NCBI GenBank assembly: GCA_946480055.1
Contig: CAMLID010000045.1
Location: 1-26,101, forward strand
Reading direction: 5' to 3'
DNA from: an uncultured Lysobacter sp.
GTDB lineage: Bacteria > Pseudomonadota > Gammaproteobacteria > Xanthomonadales > Xanthomonadaceae
Length of the DNA: 26,101 nt
Within the stretch, counting starts at the first letter, position 1; each line of letters starts with the position of its first letter. Position numbers and translations under genes: made by a program. Positions 1 through 11,769 of the stretch are shown in pieces. The notes beneath the pieces are model-generated. The model worked only from the letters and a program-made list of their open reading frames with translations. It made no database searches and had not been told where the DNA came from.

Positions 1-10
1 GAGGGGCGCG

Positions 11-97
11 GTCGCGGCTCACGCCGCTCCTACATAGGCGCTTCGGGAGGTGCGGTGTTGGTGGGAGGGGGCCGGTCGCGGCTTACGCCGCTCCTAC
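11..97 (+). repeat. Two direct REP-type palindromes
   Basis: Two 23-nt copies of one palindromic repeat lie at 11-33 and 75-97, in the same orientation and 64 bp apart. Each has the form gtcgcgg-ctYac-gccgctcctac, with an inner stem gcggc/gccgc around a four-base loop. On the minus strand the loops read GTGA (first copy) and GTAA (second copy). They lie just past the 3' end of the Lhr-type helicase gene, so the hairpins may protect or end that transcript. Related copies lie near 11.5, 12.8, 21.2 and 25.5 kb. Confidence 0.85.
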
Positions 98-123
98 CCC
101 AAGGCGTACGCGGTGGCGGTGGG

Positions 124-4551
<4,428 letters not shown>

Positions 4552-4634
4552 GGCGCGCGGGCGCGGTCGCTGCTGCGGGATTCCGGTGAGGGCCGGTTCC
4601 GGTATGGGGGCGGCCGGGACGTTTCGGAAGGATA

Positions 4635-4696
4635 GCGCCGTGGCGACGGCGCAGCGCCAGGGTAGCGTTCAGCGCTGCGCCGCCTGCTCGGCGGCG
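4635..4696 (-). terminator. Two hairpins between the CBS gene and lhr
   Basis: Two GC-rich hairpins follow the CBS-pair gene: 4678-4696 (7-bp stem cgccgcc/ggcggcg, five-base loop) and 4635-4652 (6-bp stem gcgccg/cggcgc). Neither is followed by a T tract, so a role as terminator of the CBS transcript or as leader structure of lhr is only a guess. Confidence 0.35.
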
Positions 4697-4746
4697 TCCC
4701 GATTCTGCCCTGCCCCGGTCTCAGCGACTGCGACTGCGCCGCCCGC

Positions 4747-5169
4747 TCATTGCAGCGGCATCGAGACTTCGCGCACCACCTCGGCGGTCGCCCGGCTCTT
4801 GCCGGCCAGGGCGATGTCGGCCAGCGAGACGATGCCGGCCAGGTAGCCCTCGGCGTCGACCACCGGCACGCGCCGGATCCGCGCGCGCTCCATCAGGTCG
4901 ATGCAGTCGCGCAGGTCGGCGTCGACGCCGACGGTGCGCGCCGGCGCGGTCATGGCGTCGCCGGCGGTGGCGCTGCCGTCGCCGCCGGCCGCGACCACGC
5001 GCACGGTGATGTCGCGATCGGTGATCACGCCCAGCGGAAACCCGCGCGCATCGAGCACGGGGATTTCGCCGCAGTCGTAGTCGGCCATCATCTGCGCGAC
5101 CTCACGCAGCGGCGTGGTCACGTAGCACGAGGCCGGGTTGGGGGTCATGTAAGCACTCACGCTGGCCAT
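4747..5169 (-). CDS. CBS-domain pair protein
   Basis: The 140-residue protein is a stand-alone Bateman module made of two CBS domains, about residues 5-60 and 70-130. Typical CBS features are 'MTPNP' near the N-terminus, 'GVITDRDI' at the end of the first repeat and 'IVSLADIA' at the end of the second. Such cytoplasmic proteins sense adenine nucleotides or similar ligands and often respond to stress or redox state; the partner here is unknown. The start at 5169 is chosen because GAAGGAGAG (plus-strand 5175-5183) lies just upstream and the first CBS motif begins immediately. The frame stays open upstream to 5505, but that extension is low-complexity and lacks a comparable site. Three 13-bp tandem repeats and a small palindrome lie 30-100 bp upstream. 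Confidence 0.88.
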   Translation of the reverse strand: MASVSAYMTPNPASCYVTTPLREVAQMMADYDCGEIPVLDARGFPLGVITDRDITVRVVAAGGDGSATAGDAMTAPARTVGVDADLRDCIDLMERARIRRVPVVDAEGYLAGIVSLADIALAGKSRATAEVVREVSMPLQ

Positions 5170-5174
5170 GCGGA

Positions 5175-5183
5175 CTCTCCTTC
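5175..5183 (-). promoter_or_regulatory. Shine-Dalgarno site of the CBS gene
   Basis: The minus strand reads GAAGGAGAG five bases before the ATG at 5169. This strong site fixes the start inside a longer open frame. Confidence 0.8.
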
Positions 5184-5199
5184 GGGTTCTGGCGCCTGT

Positions 5200-5265
5200 G
5201 TGCCGTACTACCGGCACGGAAATTCTGTAGTCGAACTCGGTAGCGAAACTCGGTAGTGAACCCGG
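5200..5265. repeat. Palindrome plus three 13-bp tandem repeats upstream of the CBS gene
   Basis: An inverted repeat gtgccg/cggcac with loop tactac lies at 5200-5217. Three head-to-tail 13-mers follow: gtagtcgaactcg (5227-5239), gtagcgaaactcg (5240-5252) and gtagtgaacccgg (5253-5265). The block lies 30-100 bp upstream of the CBS gene start, where an operator would be expected. No regulator is identified. Confidence 0.6.
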
Positions 5266-5452
5266 CCCGCCGGTCGGCGGCCCGATGCGGACGAGGCCGG
5301 GGCTGCGGCGCGAAACGCAAGCTGGCCCGATCAGCGGCCATGTTGCGGCGATCCGTGTGTACGGCGCGTCCGCGCCGGCCGTTGTATCCTCGGCCCGGTA
5401 TGCGTCCTTGACGCGATACGCCCTGCGATGCGACATCAACGGAGAGAACGCC

Positions 5453-5632
5453 ATGACGACCAAGCTGGACAAGCCGCTGCGACGCGAACTGGAAATCGGC
5501 GACAAGCTCTACACCCTGACGATCGACGGTGACGGCCTCAAGCTCACTGAGAAAGGACATCGCAAGGGCATCGAACAGAGTTGGAAAGAAATTATCGGCG
5601 ACGAGAAGAGCGCCTCGCCTCCGGGCGGCTGA
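5453..5632 (+). CDS. Small conserved-looking hypothetical protein
   Basis: A 59-residue protein begins at the ATG at 5453, six bases after GGAGAG (5441-5446). It is highly charged, with no signal peptide or membrane segment. Its centre alternates like a short beta-hairpin ('LYTLTIDGDGLKL'), followed by a basic stretch with 'KGHRKGIEQSW' and a low-complexity end SPPGG. The good ribosome site and soluble-protein composition argue for a real gene. I recall similar short proteins in xanthomonads but know no function. The open frame continues upstream to 5285 without a better start. It is the only plus-strand gene in the first 10 kb and converges with the BON gene; the hairpin at 5640-5673 lies between them. 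Confidence 0.7.
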   Translation: MTTKLDKPLRRELEIGDKLYTLTIDGDGLKLTEKGHRKGIEQSWKEIIGDEKSASPPGG

Positions 5633-5639
5633 TCGCCAC

Positions 5640-5673
5640 GGCCGCGACGGCGACGGTTCCCGTCGTCGCGGCC
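5640..5673. terminator. Hairpin between convergent genes
   Basis: A 10-bp stem ggccgcgacg/cgtcgcggcc carries an inner 4-bp stem acgg/ccgt around ttc, with a three-base bulge. It begins eight bases after the stop of the small plus-strand gene and also lies past the convergent BON gene, so it could serve both. No T tract follows. Confidence 0.5.
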
Positions 5674-5744
5674 TTCCGCATCGCGACCGAATCGCCGCGA
5701 TGCCACACGTTACGATGCCGACGCCTGCCGTCAGCGCGTTGACG

Positions 5745-6086
5745 TCATTTCTTGGCGACCATCAGGCCCTTGGCGTCGACGTTGCGCACGCCCTGCACGC
5801 TCTTGGCCACCGCCTTCGCCTTGGTGATCTGGGCCTGGCTGTCGACCTTGCCCGACAGCGAGACCACGCCATTCATCGTATCGACGTCGATCTTGAGGCC
5901 CGACACGTCCTTGGCCGCAAGCAGTTCGGTCTTGACCTTGGTGGTGATCCAGGTGTCGCTGACCGGCTGATTGGATTCGCCGGTCGGCGCGGGTTGCGGG
6001 TGTTCCTGGGCGACGGCCAGCGCCGGCGCGATCGCGATCAGCGCGGCAGTCAGAAGAGAAACATTGAGTTTGCGAATCGGGGGCAT
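5745..6086 (-). CDS. Secreted BON-domain protein
   Basis: The 113-residue protein starts with a typical Sec signal peptide (basic 'PPIRK', a hydrophobic stretch, likely cut after 'ALAVA', about residue 26). A short Pro-rich linker follows, then one BON domain at about residues 42-110. The BON core shows 'ITTKVKTELL', 'VDTMNGVVSLSGKV' and 'VQGVRNVDA'. BON domains, known from OsmY, bind phospholipid or help retain proteins at the envelope under osmotic stress, so a periplasmic role is likely. The ATG at 6086 is chosen because AGGAGC lies seven bases upstream (plus-strand 6093-6098) and it places the signal peptide at the N-terminus. The frame continues to 6191 with a non-secretory leader. Confidence 0.88.
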   Translation of the reverse strand: MPPIRKLNVSLLTAALIAIAPALAVAQEHPQPAPTGESNQPVSDTWITTKVKTELLAAKDVSGLKIDVDTMNGVVSLSGKVDSQAQITKAKAVAKSVQGVRNVDAKGLMVAKK

Positions 6087-6227
6087 GTGCGTGCTCCTGG
6101 GAAGGGATGCCGGCGCGAGCGATACGTTCGGTACGCGGCGGGCGATTGCGGCGATTGCCTGGAAGTAGACCCGGGGACGGAGGCATGGCATCGAGGCGCG
6201 ATGCCGCGATGACTCGGTGACGATGAC

Positions 6228-6410
6228 TCAGTGGTGGCGCTCGCGACCGGAGCCGGACTTCTTGCCGCCGCCGTCTTGCTTGTTGACGGTCGCCCAGGCG
6301 CGTTGCTCGGCGGTTTTCTCGGACACGCCTTCCTTGCGATAGCCCTCTTCGATATGTCGGGCCTGACGCTTCTGTTTGTCGGTGTACGCGGATTTTTCTC
6401 CACGGGGCAT
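6228..6410 (-). CDS. Small StaB-like ('plasmid stabilization') protein
   Basis: This 60-residue, very hydrophilic protein has the pattern MPRG-K--YTDKQKRQARHI, a run 'GVSEKTAEQRAWATVNK' and a Gly/Lys/Ser-rich tail ending in two histidines. The pattern matches short proteobacterial proteins labelled 'plasmid stabilization protein'. That label has little experimental backing, and no toxin or plasmid gene lies nearby. The start at 6410 is preferred because GGGAGGT (plus-strand 6417-6423) precedes it by six bases. An in-frame ATG at 6434 would add eight residues unlike the family. Confidence 0.75.
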   Translation of the reverse strand: MPRGEKSAYTDKQKRQARHIEEGYRKEGVSEKTAEQRAWATVNKQDGGGKKSGSGRERHH

Positions 6411-6416
6411 GGGGAC

Positions 6417-6423
6417 ACCTCCC
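6417..6423 (-). promoter_or_regulatory. Shine-Dalgarno site of the small StaB-like gene
   Basis: The minus strand reads GGGAGGT six bases before the ATG at 6410. It favours that start over the in-frame ATG at 6434. Confidence 0.75.
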
Positions 6424-6663
6424 GCCGGAACCATCCCGGCGTGAGTGCGACCCTAGTCCGCATGCGGTAAAGGCGACGCCACGATTGTGTTAGCGAGTCC
6501 GTGGACACGGCGCCGCGGTCACGATGCGCTCACGAATGCGGCGCTATCACTCCTCTATCGCAGTCAGGAAGCACGCGCGTGCACCGCCTTTCGCATCGTC
6601 GCCACGATCGTGAATGCGCCGGCACGCATGAATGCGCGCGTATTGCGCCCCGCTCCCTGAGGC

Positions 6664-9108
6664 TCACAGCTTCGGCAGGCGCTGGCGCGTACCCGCGAAA
6701 CCTTCCCAGGGATCGGCGCGCAGGCGCGCGGCACGACGCTGGGCCTTGGCCAGATCGAACGCGTTGGGCGCGCCGACGCGCGCGAGTTCGTCCCAGCGCA
6801 GCGGCATCGCCACCGGCGCGCCGGCGCGCGCGCGCAGCGACCAGCTCGCCACGCTGGTGGCGCCGCGCGCGTTGCGCAGCCAGTCGATGAAGATCCGACC
6901 CTTGCGCTTGGCCTTGGACGCGGTGGCGACGTAGCGCAGCGGCGTGCGCTCGACCATCGCGTCGGCGAAGGCCTCGCAGAAGTTCTTGACCGCCGCCCAG
7001 TCCGGGCCGCGCTGGATCGGCACCACCACGTGCATGCCCTTGCCGCCCGACAGTCGCGGCCAGCTGCGCAGGCCCAGTTCTTCGAGGCGGTCGCGCACAT
7101 CGCGCGCGGCGCGCTTGAGTTCGCTCCAGGACACGTCCTCGGCGGGATCCAGATCGAACACCAGCCGGTCCGGGCGCTCGACGTCGTCGACCTTGGCGCC
7201 CCAGGGGTGGAACTCCAGGGTGTTCATCTGCACCAGCGCCAGCACGCCGTCGACATCGTCGACGTAGACGTAGTCGGCCCGGCCCGACGACTCCTTCAGC
7301 GCGACCGCGTGCACGCCCGCGCCGAGGCTGTCGGCGTGATGCTTCTGGAAGAAGCAGCTGGCGCCGACGCCATCGGGGCAGCGCAGCAGCGAGATCGGCC
7401 GCCGCGCCAGCTCCGGCAGCAACCAGGGCGCGACCGCTTCGTAGTAGGCCGCGACCTGGGCCTTGCTGATGCCGTCCTCGGGAAAGACGACGCGTTCGGG
7501 ATGGCTGAGCTTGGTGGCGGGCATGGCGGCGGTGTCCGAAGGCGGCTTGAGATCGTCGCGCACGCGTAGGAAGCTGGCCTGGCGCACCAGGCCCTCCTTG
7601 CCGCGGCCGCGCGAGTGGATGTCGACGGTCAGGCGCGGCGCGACCCAGGTCACGCTGGCGGCGGAGAACGGCACGTGCTCGGGCAGCCTCACGGTCGGCG
7701 ACTCGCGGCGCAGGGCTTGCAGGCGTTGGGTCAGCGCGCGCAGTTGTTCGTCGCTGAAACCGCTGCCGACGCGCCCGACGTAGCGCAGCCCACCGCGCTC
7801 GGAGATCGCCAGCAGCAACGAGCCGAAGCCTTTGCGGCTGCTCTTGGGCGGGGTGTAGCCGACCACGACGAAGCTTTCATCGGCGGCATGCTTGAGCTTG
7901 ATCCAGTCGCCGCTGCGGCCGCCGCGGTACGGCGCATCGGCGCGCTTGCTGACGATGCCTTCCAGGCCTGCATCCACGGCGGCCTGGAACACCTGCGCGC
8001 CGGCGCCGTCGATGTGTTCGCTGAAGGCCAGCAGTGGCGTGGGATCGGCCGCCAGCAGTTCGCGCAGCAGCGCGCGCCGATCGCGCAGGGCGCAGGCGCG
8101 CAGGTCGACGCCATCCAGGTAGAGCAAATCGAACAGGACCAGGCGCAGATCGTCGTTATCGCCCCGTTCGAGCTGGCGCTGCAAGCGGGCGAAATCGCTG
8201 CGACCGCCCGCGTCCAGCGCGACCAGTTCGCCGTCGACGATGAACTGCGCGGCCGGGAGTTCGCCCAGGGCTGCGATGAGGCGCGGCAGACGTTCGGTCC
8301 AGTCGAGCGCATTGCGCGACTCCAGCCGGACCGCGCCGCGTCGGCCGTATCCGAGCATGCGGTAGCCGTCCCATTTGACCTCGTGCAGCCAGTCCTCGCC
8401 CGCGGGCGCGGCCGTGCGCAGGGTCGCCAGTTGCAACTCGACCGTGTCCGGCATCGTGGCGACGCGGGCGCCGGCCAGCGCCCGGGTCTTCCAGCGTTTG
8501 CCGGCGGTGCGCGGAGCGGCCTTGGCGGCGGCCTTCTTCTTGAGCGCTGGCGGCTTCGGCCTGGCTTCGGTGCGCCCGCGCACCGGTTTCGGCGATCGCT
8601 CGAGCAATCCGTCGGCATCGATGTCGCGCGCGTAACGGTCCGAGCGCTTGATCAGCAACCATTGAGGCTGCCGGCCCGAGGGCCGCGTACGCACCAGGGT
8701 GTAGCGGCCGTGCAGGCGCTCGCCGTCGAGTTCGAACTCGAGCTTGCCGGCGCCGATCCGCTCCAGGGGATCGCCCTCGGCCGACCAGGTGCCGCGATCG
8801 AACAGGTCGACATGGCCGGCGCCGTAATGGCCTTGCGGGATGTCGCCCTCGAAGCCCGCGTAGGCCAGCGGATGGTCTTCGACCTCGACCGCGAGCCGGC
8901 GCTCGCCGGCTCGCAGCGAGGGCCCCTTGGGCACGGCCCAGCTCTTGAGCACGCCGTCGACTTCGAGGCGGAAGTCGTAGTGGCGGGCGCGCGCGTGATG
9001 CAGCTGCACCACGAAAATCGGCGCGCGGCCCCGGCGCGCCTTCGCCTGCGCTTCGGGCTCCGGGGTCTGACCGAAGCGGCGCTTGCGCGCGTAGTCGCGC
9101 AGGCTCAC
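6664..9108 (-). CDS. ligD: ATP-dependent DNA ligase D, multifunctional NHEJ enzyme
   Basis: LigD processes and seals double-strand breaks held by Ku. The 814 residues hold three domains in the order known from Pseudomonas LigD. The 3'-phosphoesterase is at about 1-160, with 'HYDFRLE' at 43-49 and 'DHP' at 78-80. After a Lys/Ala/Pro-rich linker (about 180-206) comes the ligase, about 215-510, with nucleotidyl-lysine motif KWDGYR (K245), motif IV 'EGIVSKR' at 383-389 and motif V 'DWIKLKH' at 401-407. The primase-type polymerase is about 530-814, with metal-binding 'DLD' at 652-654, 'SGGKGMH' at 687-693 and D742. All key residues are present. The start is GTG at 9108 and gives the usual family beginning MSLRDY. 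It follows ku by 36 bases on the same strand, so the two are probably co-transcribed. Confidence 0.97.
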   Translation of the reverse strand: MSLRDYARKRRFGQTPEPEAQAKARRGRAPIFVVQLHHARARHYDFRLEVDGVLKSWAVPKGPSLRAGERRLAVEVEDHPLAYAGFEGDIPQGHYGAGHVDLFDRGTWSAEGDPLERIGAGKLEFELDGERLHGRYTLVRTRPSGRQPQWLLIKRSDRYARDIDADGLLERSPKPVRGRTEARPKPPALKKKAAAKAAPRTAGKRWKTRALAGARVATMPDTVELQLATLRTAAPAGEDWLHEVKWDGYRMLGYGRRGAVRLESRNALDWTERLPRLIAALGELPAAQFIVDGELVALDAGGRSDFARLQRQLERGDNDDLRLVLFDLLYLDGVDLRACALRDRRALLRELLAADPTPLLAFSEHIDGAGAQVFQAAVDAGLEGIVSKRADAPYRGGRSGDWIKLKHAADESFVVVGYTPPKSSRKGFGSLLLAISERGGLRYVGRVGSGFSDEQLRALTQRLQALRRESPTVRLPEHVPFSAASVTWVAPRLTVDIHSRGRGKEGLVRQASFLRVRDDLKPPSDTAAMPATKLSHPERVVFPEDGISKAQVAAYYEAVAPWLLPELARRPISLLRCPDGVGASCFFQKHHADSLGAGVHAVALKESSGRADYVYVDDVDGVLALVQMNTLEFHPWGAKVDDVERPDRLVFDLDPAEDVSWSELKRAARDVRDRLEELGLRSWPRLSGGKGMHVVVPIQRGPDWAAVKNFCEAFADAMVERTPLRYVATASKAKRKGRIFIDWLRNARGATSVASWSLRARAGAPVAMPLRWDELARVGAPNAFDLAKAQRRAARLRADPWEGFAGTRQRLPKL

Positions 9109-9144
9109 GCGGCCCCCGTGGCGCCGGCGCCCGCCGCGGCCACG

Positions 9145-10053
9145 TCAGGCGGTCTTCTTGCGCGCCGGACGCCGGGTCGCGCGCTTCTTGGCCGCGGCCT
9201 TCTTCGCCGGCGCGGCCTTGGTCGCCTTGGCGGTCTTGGCCGGCGCCTTGCCGCCCTTCTTCTCCAGGCTGCGCTTGAGCAGTTCGGCGAAGTCGATGAC
9301 GTTGGTGGCGGCGTTCTCCGGCAGCGCTTCTTCGGGCTCGCCCTTGCGACGCACGACCTTCTTGGCCTTGACCCGCTGCTCGATCACTTTGTGCAGGCGC
9401 TGGCGGAAGTCGTCCTTGTAGCTTTCCGGCTTCCAGTCCGAGCTCATCGACTTGATCAGCTCTTCGGCCATGCCGACCTCGCGGCTGGAGATCTTCCACT
9501 TCTCCAGCTTGCCCTGCGGCAACTTGTAGTCGTCCGGGTCCACCAGCTCCTGCGAGAAGCGCAGGATCACCAGCAACAGCGCGTCGCCCTTGGGCATCAC
9601 TGCGGCCAGGTATTCGCGGGTGCGGATCACCACCCGGCCGATCCCGATCTTGCCGGTGCGGCGCAGCACTTCGCGCAGCAGCACGTAGCCCTTCTCGGCT
9701 TTCTTGCCCGGCTCCAGCACGTAGGGTTTTTCGTAGTACTCCGGCCCGACCGCGTCGGCATCGACGAAGCCGTCGATATCCACGGTTTCCTTATGATCGG
9801 GCGCTGCCGCGGCGATGTCGGCCTCCTCGATCACCACGTAGCTGCCCTTGTCGTATTCGAAGGCCTTGACGATCTCCTTCCACGGCACCTCCTCGCCGGT
9901 TTCGGCGTTGACGCGCTCGTAACGGATGGGCGCCTTGTCGCGACTGTCGAGCATGCGGAAATGCAGGTCGACGCGGCGTTCGCCGGTCATCAGTTTGACC
10001 GGGATATTGAGCAGACCGAACGAGAGCGTGCCGGTCCAGATCGGGCGAGCCAT
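9145..10053 (-). CDS. ku: Ku homodimer, NHEJ DNA-end-binding protein
   Basis: Bacterial Ku forms a ring that threads onto broken DNA ends and recruits LigD. The 302-residue protein opens with the family signature 'ARPIWTGTLSFGL', followed by the beta-barrel core ('RVDLHFRMLD', 'EIVKAFEY', 'GKIGIGRVVIRTREYLAAV'). After about residue 260 comes a long Lys/Ala/Pro-rich tail typical of Ku proteins that contact DNA and the ligase. The ATG at 10053 is chosen because GGAGG (plus-strand 10061-10065) lies seven bases upstream and the conserved start follows at once. A further 18 upstream codons are open but unlike the family. ku is the first gene of the ku-ligD operon and is divergent from the oxidoreductase gene at 10260. 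Confidence 0.97.
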   Translation of the reverse strand: MARPIWTGTLSFGLLNIPVKLMTGERRVDLHFRMLDSRDKAPIRYERVNAETGEEVPWKEIVKAFEYDKGSYVVIEEADIAAAAPDHKETVDIDGFVDADAVGPEYYEKPYVLEPGKKAEKGYVLLREVLRRTGKIGIGRVVIRTREYLAAVMPKGDALLLVILRFSQELVDPDDYKLPQGKLEKWKISSREVGMAEELIKSMSSDWKPESYKDDFRQRLHKVIEQRVKAKKVVRRKGEPEEALPENAATNVIDFAELLKRSLEKKGGKAPAKTAKATKAAPAKKAAAKKRATRRPARKKTA

Positions 10054-10060
10054 GAGGCGT

Positions 10061-10065
10061 CCTCC
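10061..10065 (-). promoter_or_regulatory. Shine-Dalgarno site of ku
   Basis: The minus strand reads GGAGG seven bases before the ATG at 10053. It settles the start in favour of the shorter 302-residue form. Confidence 0.8.
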
Positions 10066-10259
10066 GCGAAAGGGGCCGCCGCGCGCGTCGAGCGAGCCGG
10101 CGACCAAGGCGGCCTACTGTGCCTCCGGCGCCGTCGAACCCGGGTGAAGCGGATGAACGCCGGCGAACCTGCGCTCACCCGGTCACGACGGCCGATCGGG
10201 TGTGCTGTGCCTTGCCTTCCGTCGACGGGCCCGCGCATGACCCAGCTCCGCGCATCGCC

Positions 10260-11471
10260 ATGGACCTGAAGAGCGGCTACCCCTATTGGGCCGTGCGCAA
10301 CGGCCTGATGCATGCGTTTCCGGCCCTGGACGGCGATGCGCGCTGCGACGTGGCGGTGATCGGCGGCGGCATCAGCGGCGCGCTGATCGCCGACGAACTG
10401 GCGCGCCACGGTCACGAGGTGATCGTGATCGAGCAGCGCGACATCGGCTGGGGCAGCACCGCGGCCAGCACGGCGCTGCTGCAGTACGAGATCGACACCC
10501 ATCTGATCGACCTGAGCGAACGCTACGGCGAGGACGCCGCCACCCTCGCCTACCGCGCCTGCGGCGATGCGGTGGTGGCGCTGCGCGAGCGTGCGCGCGG
10601 CCTGGGCGGAGTCGACTTCGCGCGCATGGACAGCGTCTACTGCGCGAGCAAGCAGCGTCATGTCTACGTGCTCAAGCACGAACTCGCACTGCGCCGCCGC
10701 CACGGCTTCGACGTGCGCTGGCTCAATGCCGCCGATCTACACGAGCGCTACGGCCTGCATGCGCCCGGTGCGATCCTCAGCACCCTGGGCGCGCGCGTCG
10801 ATCCCTACCGCATGACCTACCGCCTGCTGATGCGCCTGGCCCGGCAAGGCGTACGCGTGTACGACCGCAGCGAGATCGCGAGCATCGAGCCCGGCGCCCG
10901 CACGGTGCTGCTGCGCACGCCGCAGGGCCAGGCGGTGCGCGCGGCGCAGGTGGTGATGGCGGCCGGCTACGCCGGGCAGCGCTGGCTGCGCCAGCGGCTC
11001 GCCCGCAACCACAGCAGCTACGCCTTCGTCACCGATCCGATACCCTCGGCCGAGCTGCGCGGACTGGACCGGACCATGGTCTGGGAATCGGCACGGCCCT
11101 ATCTCTACCTGCGCGGCACCGGCGACGACCGCATCATCGTCGGCGGCGAGGACGATGCGATCGACGTGCCGGCCAAGCGCGACGCGCGTTTGCACAAGAA
11201 GACGCAGCGCTTGGTGCGGCAGGTCGCGCGGCGCTTTCCGGGCCTGGAGCTGACGCCCAGCTTCGCCTGGGCCGGCACCTTCGCCGAGACCGAAGACGGC
11301 CTGCCCTTCTTCGGTCCGCACGAGCAGTACGGGCCGCGCGTGCATTTCGCGATGGCCTACGGCGGCAACGGCATCACCTATGCCGAGATCGGCGCCGGGC
11401 TGCTGCGCGCCCTGATCGAACGCCGGCCGCATCCGCTGGCAGAGCTGTTCTCGTTTCGGCGGATGGGGTGA
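10260..11471 (+). CDS. FAD-dependent oxidoreductase of the DAO family
   Basis: The 403-residue protein has an N-terminal Rossmann dinucleotide site, 'VAVIGGGISG' at 31-40, with a ribose-binding acid at E58. 'DIGWGSTAAST' at 61-71 follows; this pattern is typical of D-amino-acid-oxidase-like flavoenzymes near the gamma-glutamylputrescine oxidase group. 'AMAYGGNGITYAEIGAGLL' near the C-terminus closes the FAD fold. These enzymes oxidise amines or amino acids; the substrate cannot be told. The ATG at 10260 puts about 30 residues before the Rossmann strand, as usual in this group, though its ribosome site is weak. The frame is open back to 10119, but that stretch is low-complexity. The gene is divergent from ku, with 206 bases between them, and no NHEJ role is known. 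Confidence 0.87.
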   Translation: MDLKSGYPYWAVRNGLMHAFPALDGDARCDVAVIGGGISGALIADELARHGHEVIVIEQRDIGWGSTAASTALLQYEIDTHLIDLSERYGEDAATLAYRACGDAVVALRERARGLGGVDFARMDSVYCASKQRHVYVLKHELALRRRHGFDVRWLNAADLHERYGLHAPGAILSTLGARVDPYRMTYRLLMRLARQGVRVYDRSEIASIEPGARTVLLRTPQGQAVRAAQVVMAAGYAGQRWLRQRLARNHSSYAFVTDPIPSAELRGLDRTMVWESARPYLYLRGTGDDRIIVGGEDDAIDVPAKRDARLHKKTQRLVRQVARRFPGLELTPSFAWAGTFAETEDGLPFFGPHEQYGPRVHFAMAYGGNGITYAEIGAGLLRALIERRPHPLAELFSFRRMG

Positions 11472-11507
11472 GGATCGGGGTTGCGCGGTGGAACAGCCAC
11501 GGCTCGC

Positions 11508-11668
11508 GCTTTGGGGTAGGAGCGGCGTGAGCCGCGACTACGAGAACACGCCGACCGCGCAGCTTGCGTCTCTGGCCATGACGAGCTCGCTTCGTTTCGA
11601 CCGGACTTCGTAGCTTTTGTCGAGCGGCGGTGGCGCGGTCGCGGCTCACGCCGCTCCTACCCCAAAGC
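11508..11668. repeat. 31-bp perfect inverted repeat pair of the REP family
   Basis: Two copies face each other at 11508-11538 and 11638-11668. They are perfect inverted copies over 31 bases, including the outer 'gctttgggg' extension, with 99 bp between them. Each contains the family hairpin with loop GTGA on the strand that reads GTAGGAGCGGC. The pair fills the convergent gap between the oxidoreductase and the OmpA-like gene and resembles a BIME-type pair. Confidence 0.88.
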
Positions 11669-11700
11669 AGGAAGCAGCTGCGGATGCTCTGCGGCAACGC

Positions 11701-11726
11701 GAACGGGCCGCTTTCGCGGCCCGTTC
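11701..11726 (-). terminator. Terminator-like hairpin after the OmpA-like gene
   Basis: An 11-bp perfect stem gaacgggccgc/gcggcccgttc with a four-base loop (GAAA on the minus strand) begins 43 bases past the OmpA-like stop. No clear T tract follows. Confidence 0.65.
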
Positions 11727-11769
11727 GGTCAAGCTTCGAGGCTAGGGCTAGCGACGCGCGATGCGCGGC

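Noticed and set aside
10054..10107. Longer Ku start
   Set aside because: The 18 added residues are unlike the family, and the GGAGG site and conserved start favour 10053.
7615..10269. 884-codon open frame on the plus strand
   Set aside because: It is antisense to ligD and ku, both with full catalytic or signature motifs, and has no recognisable domain.
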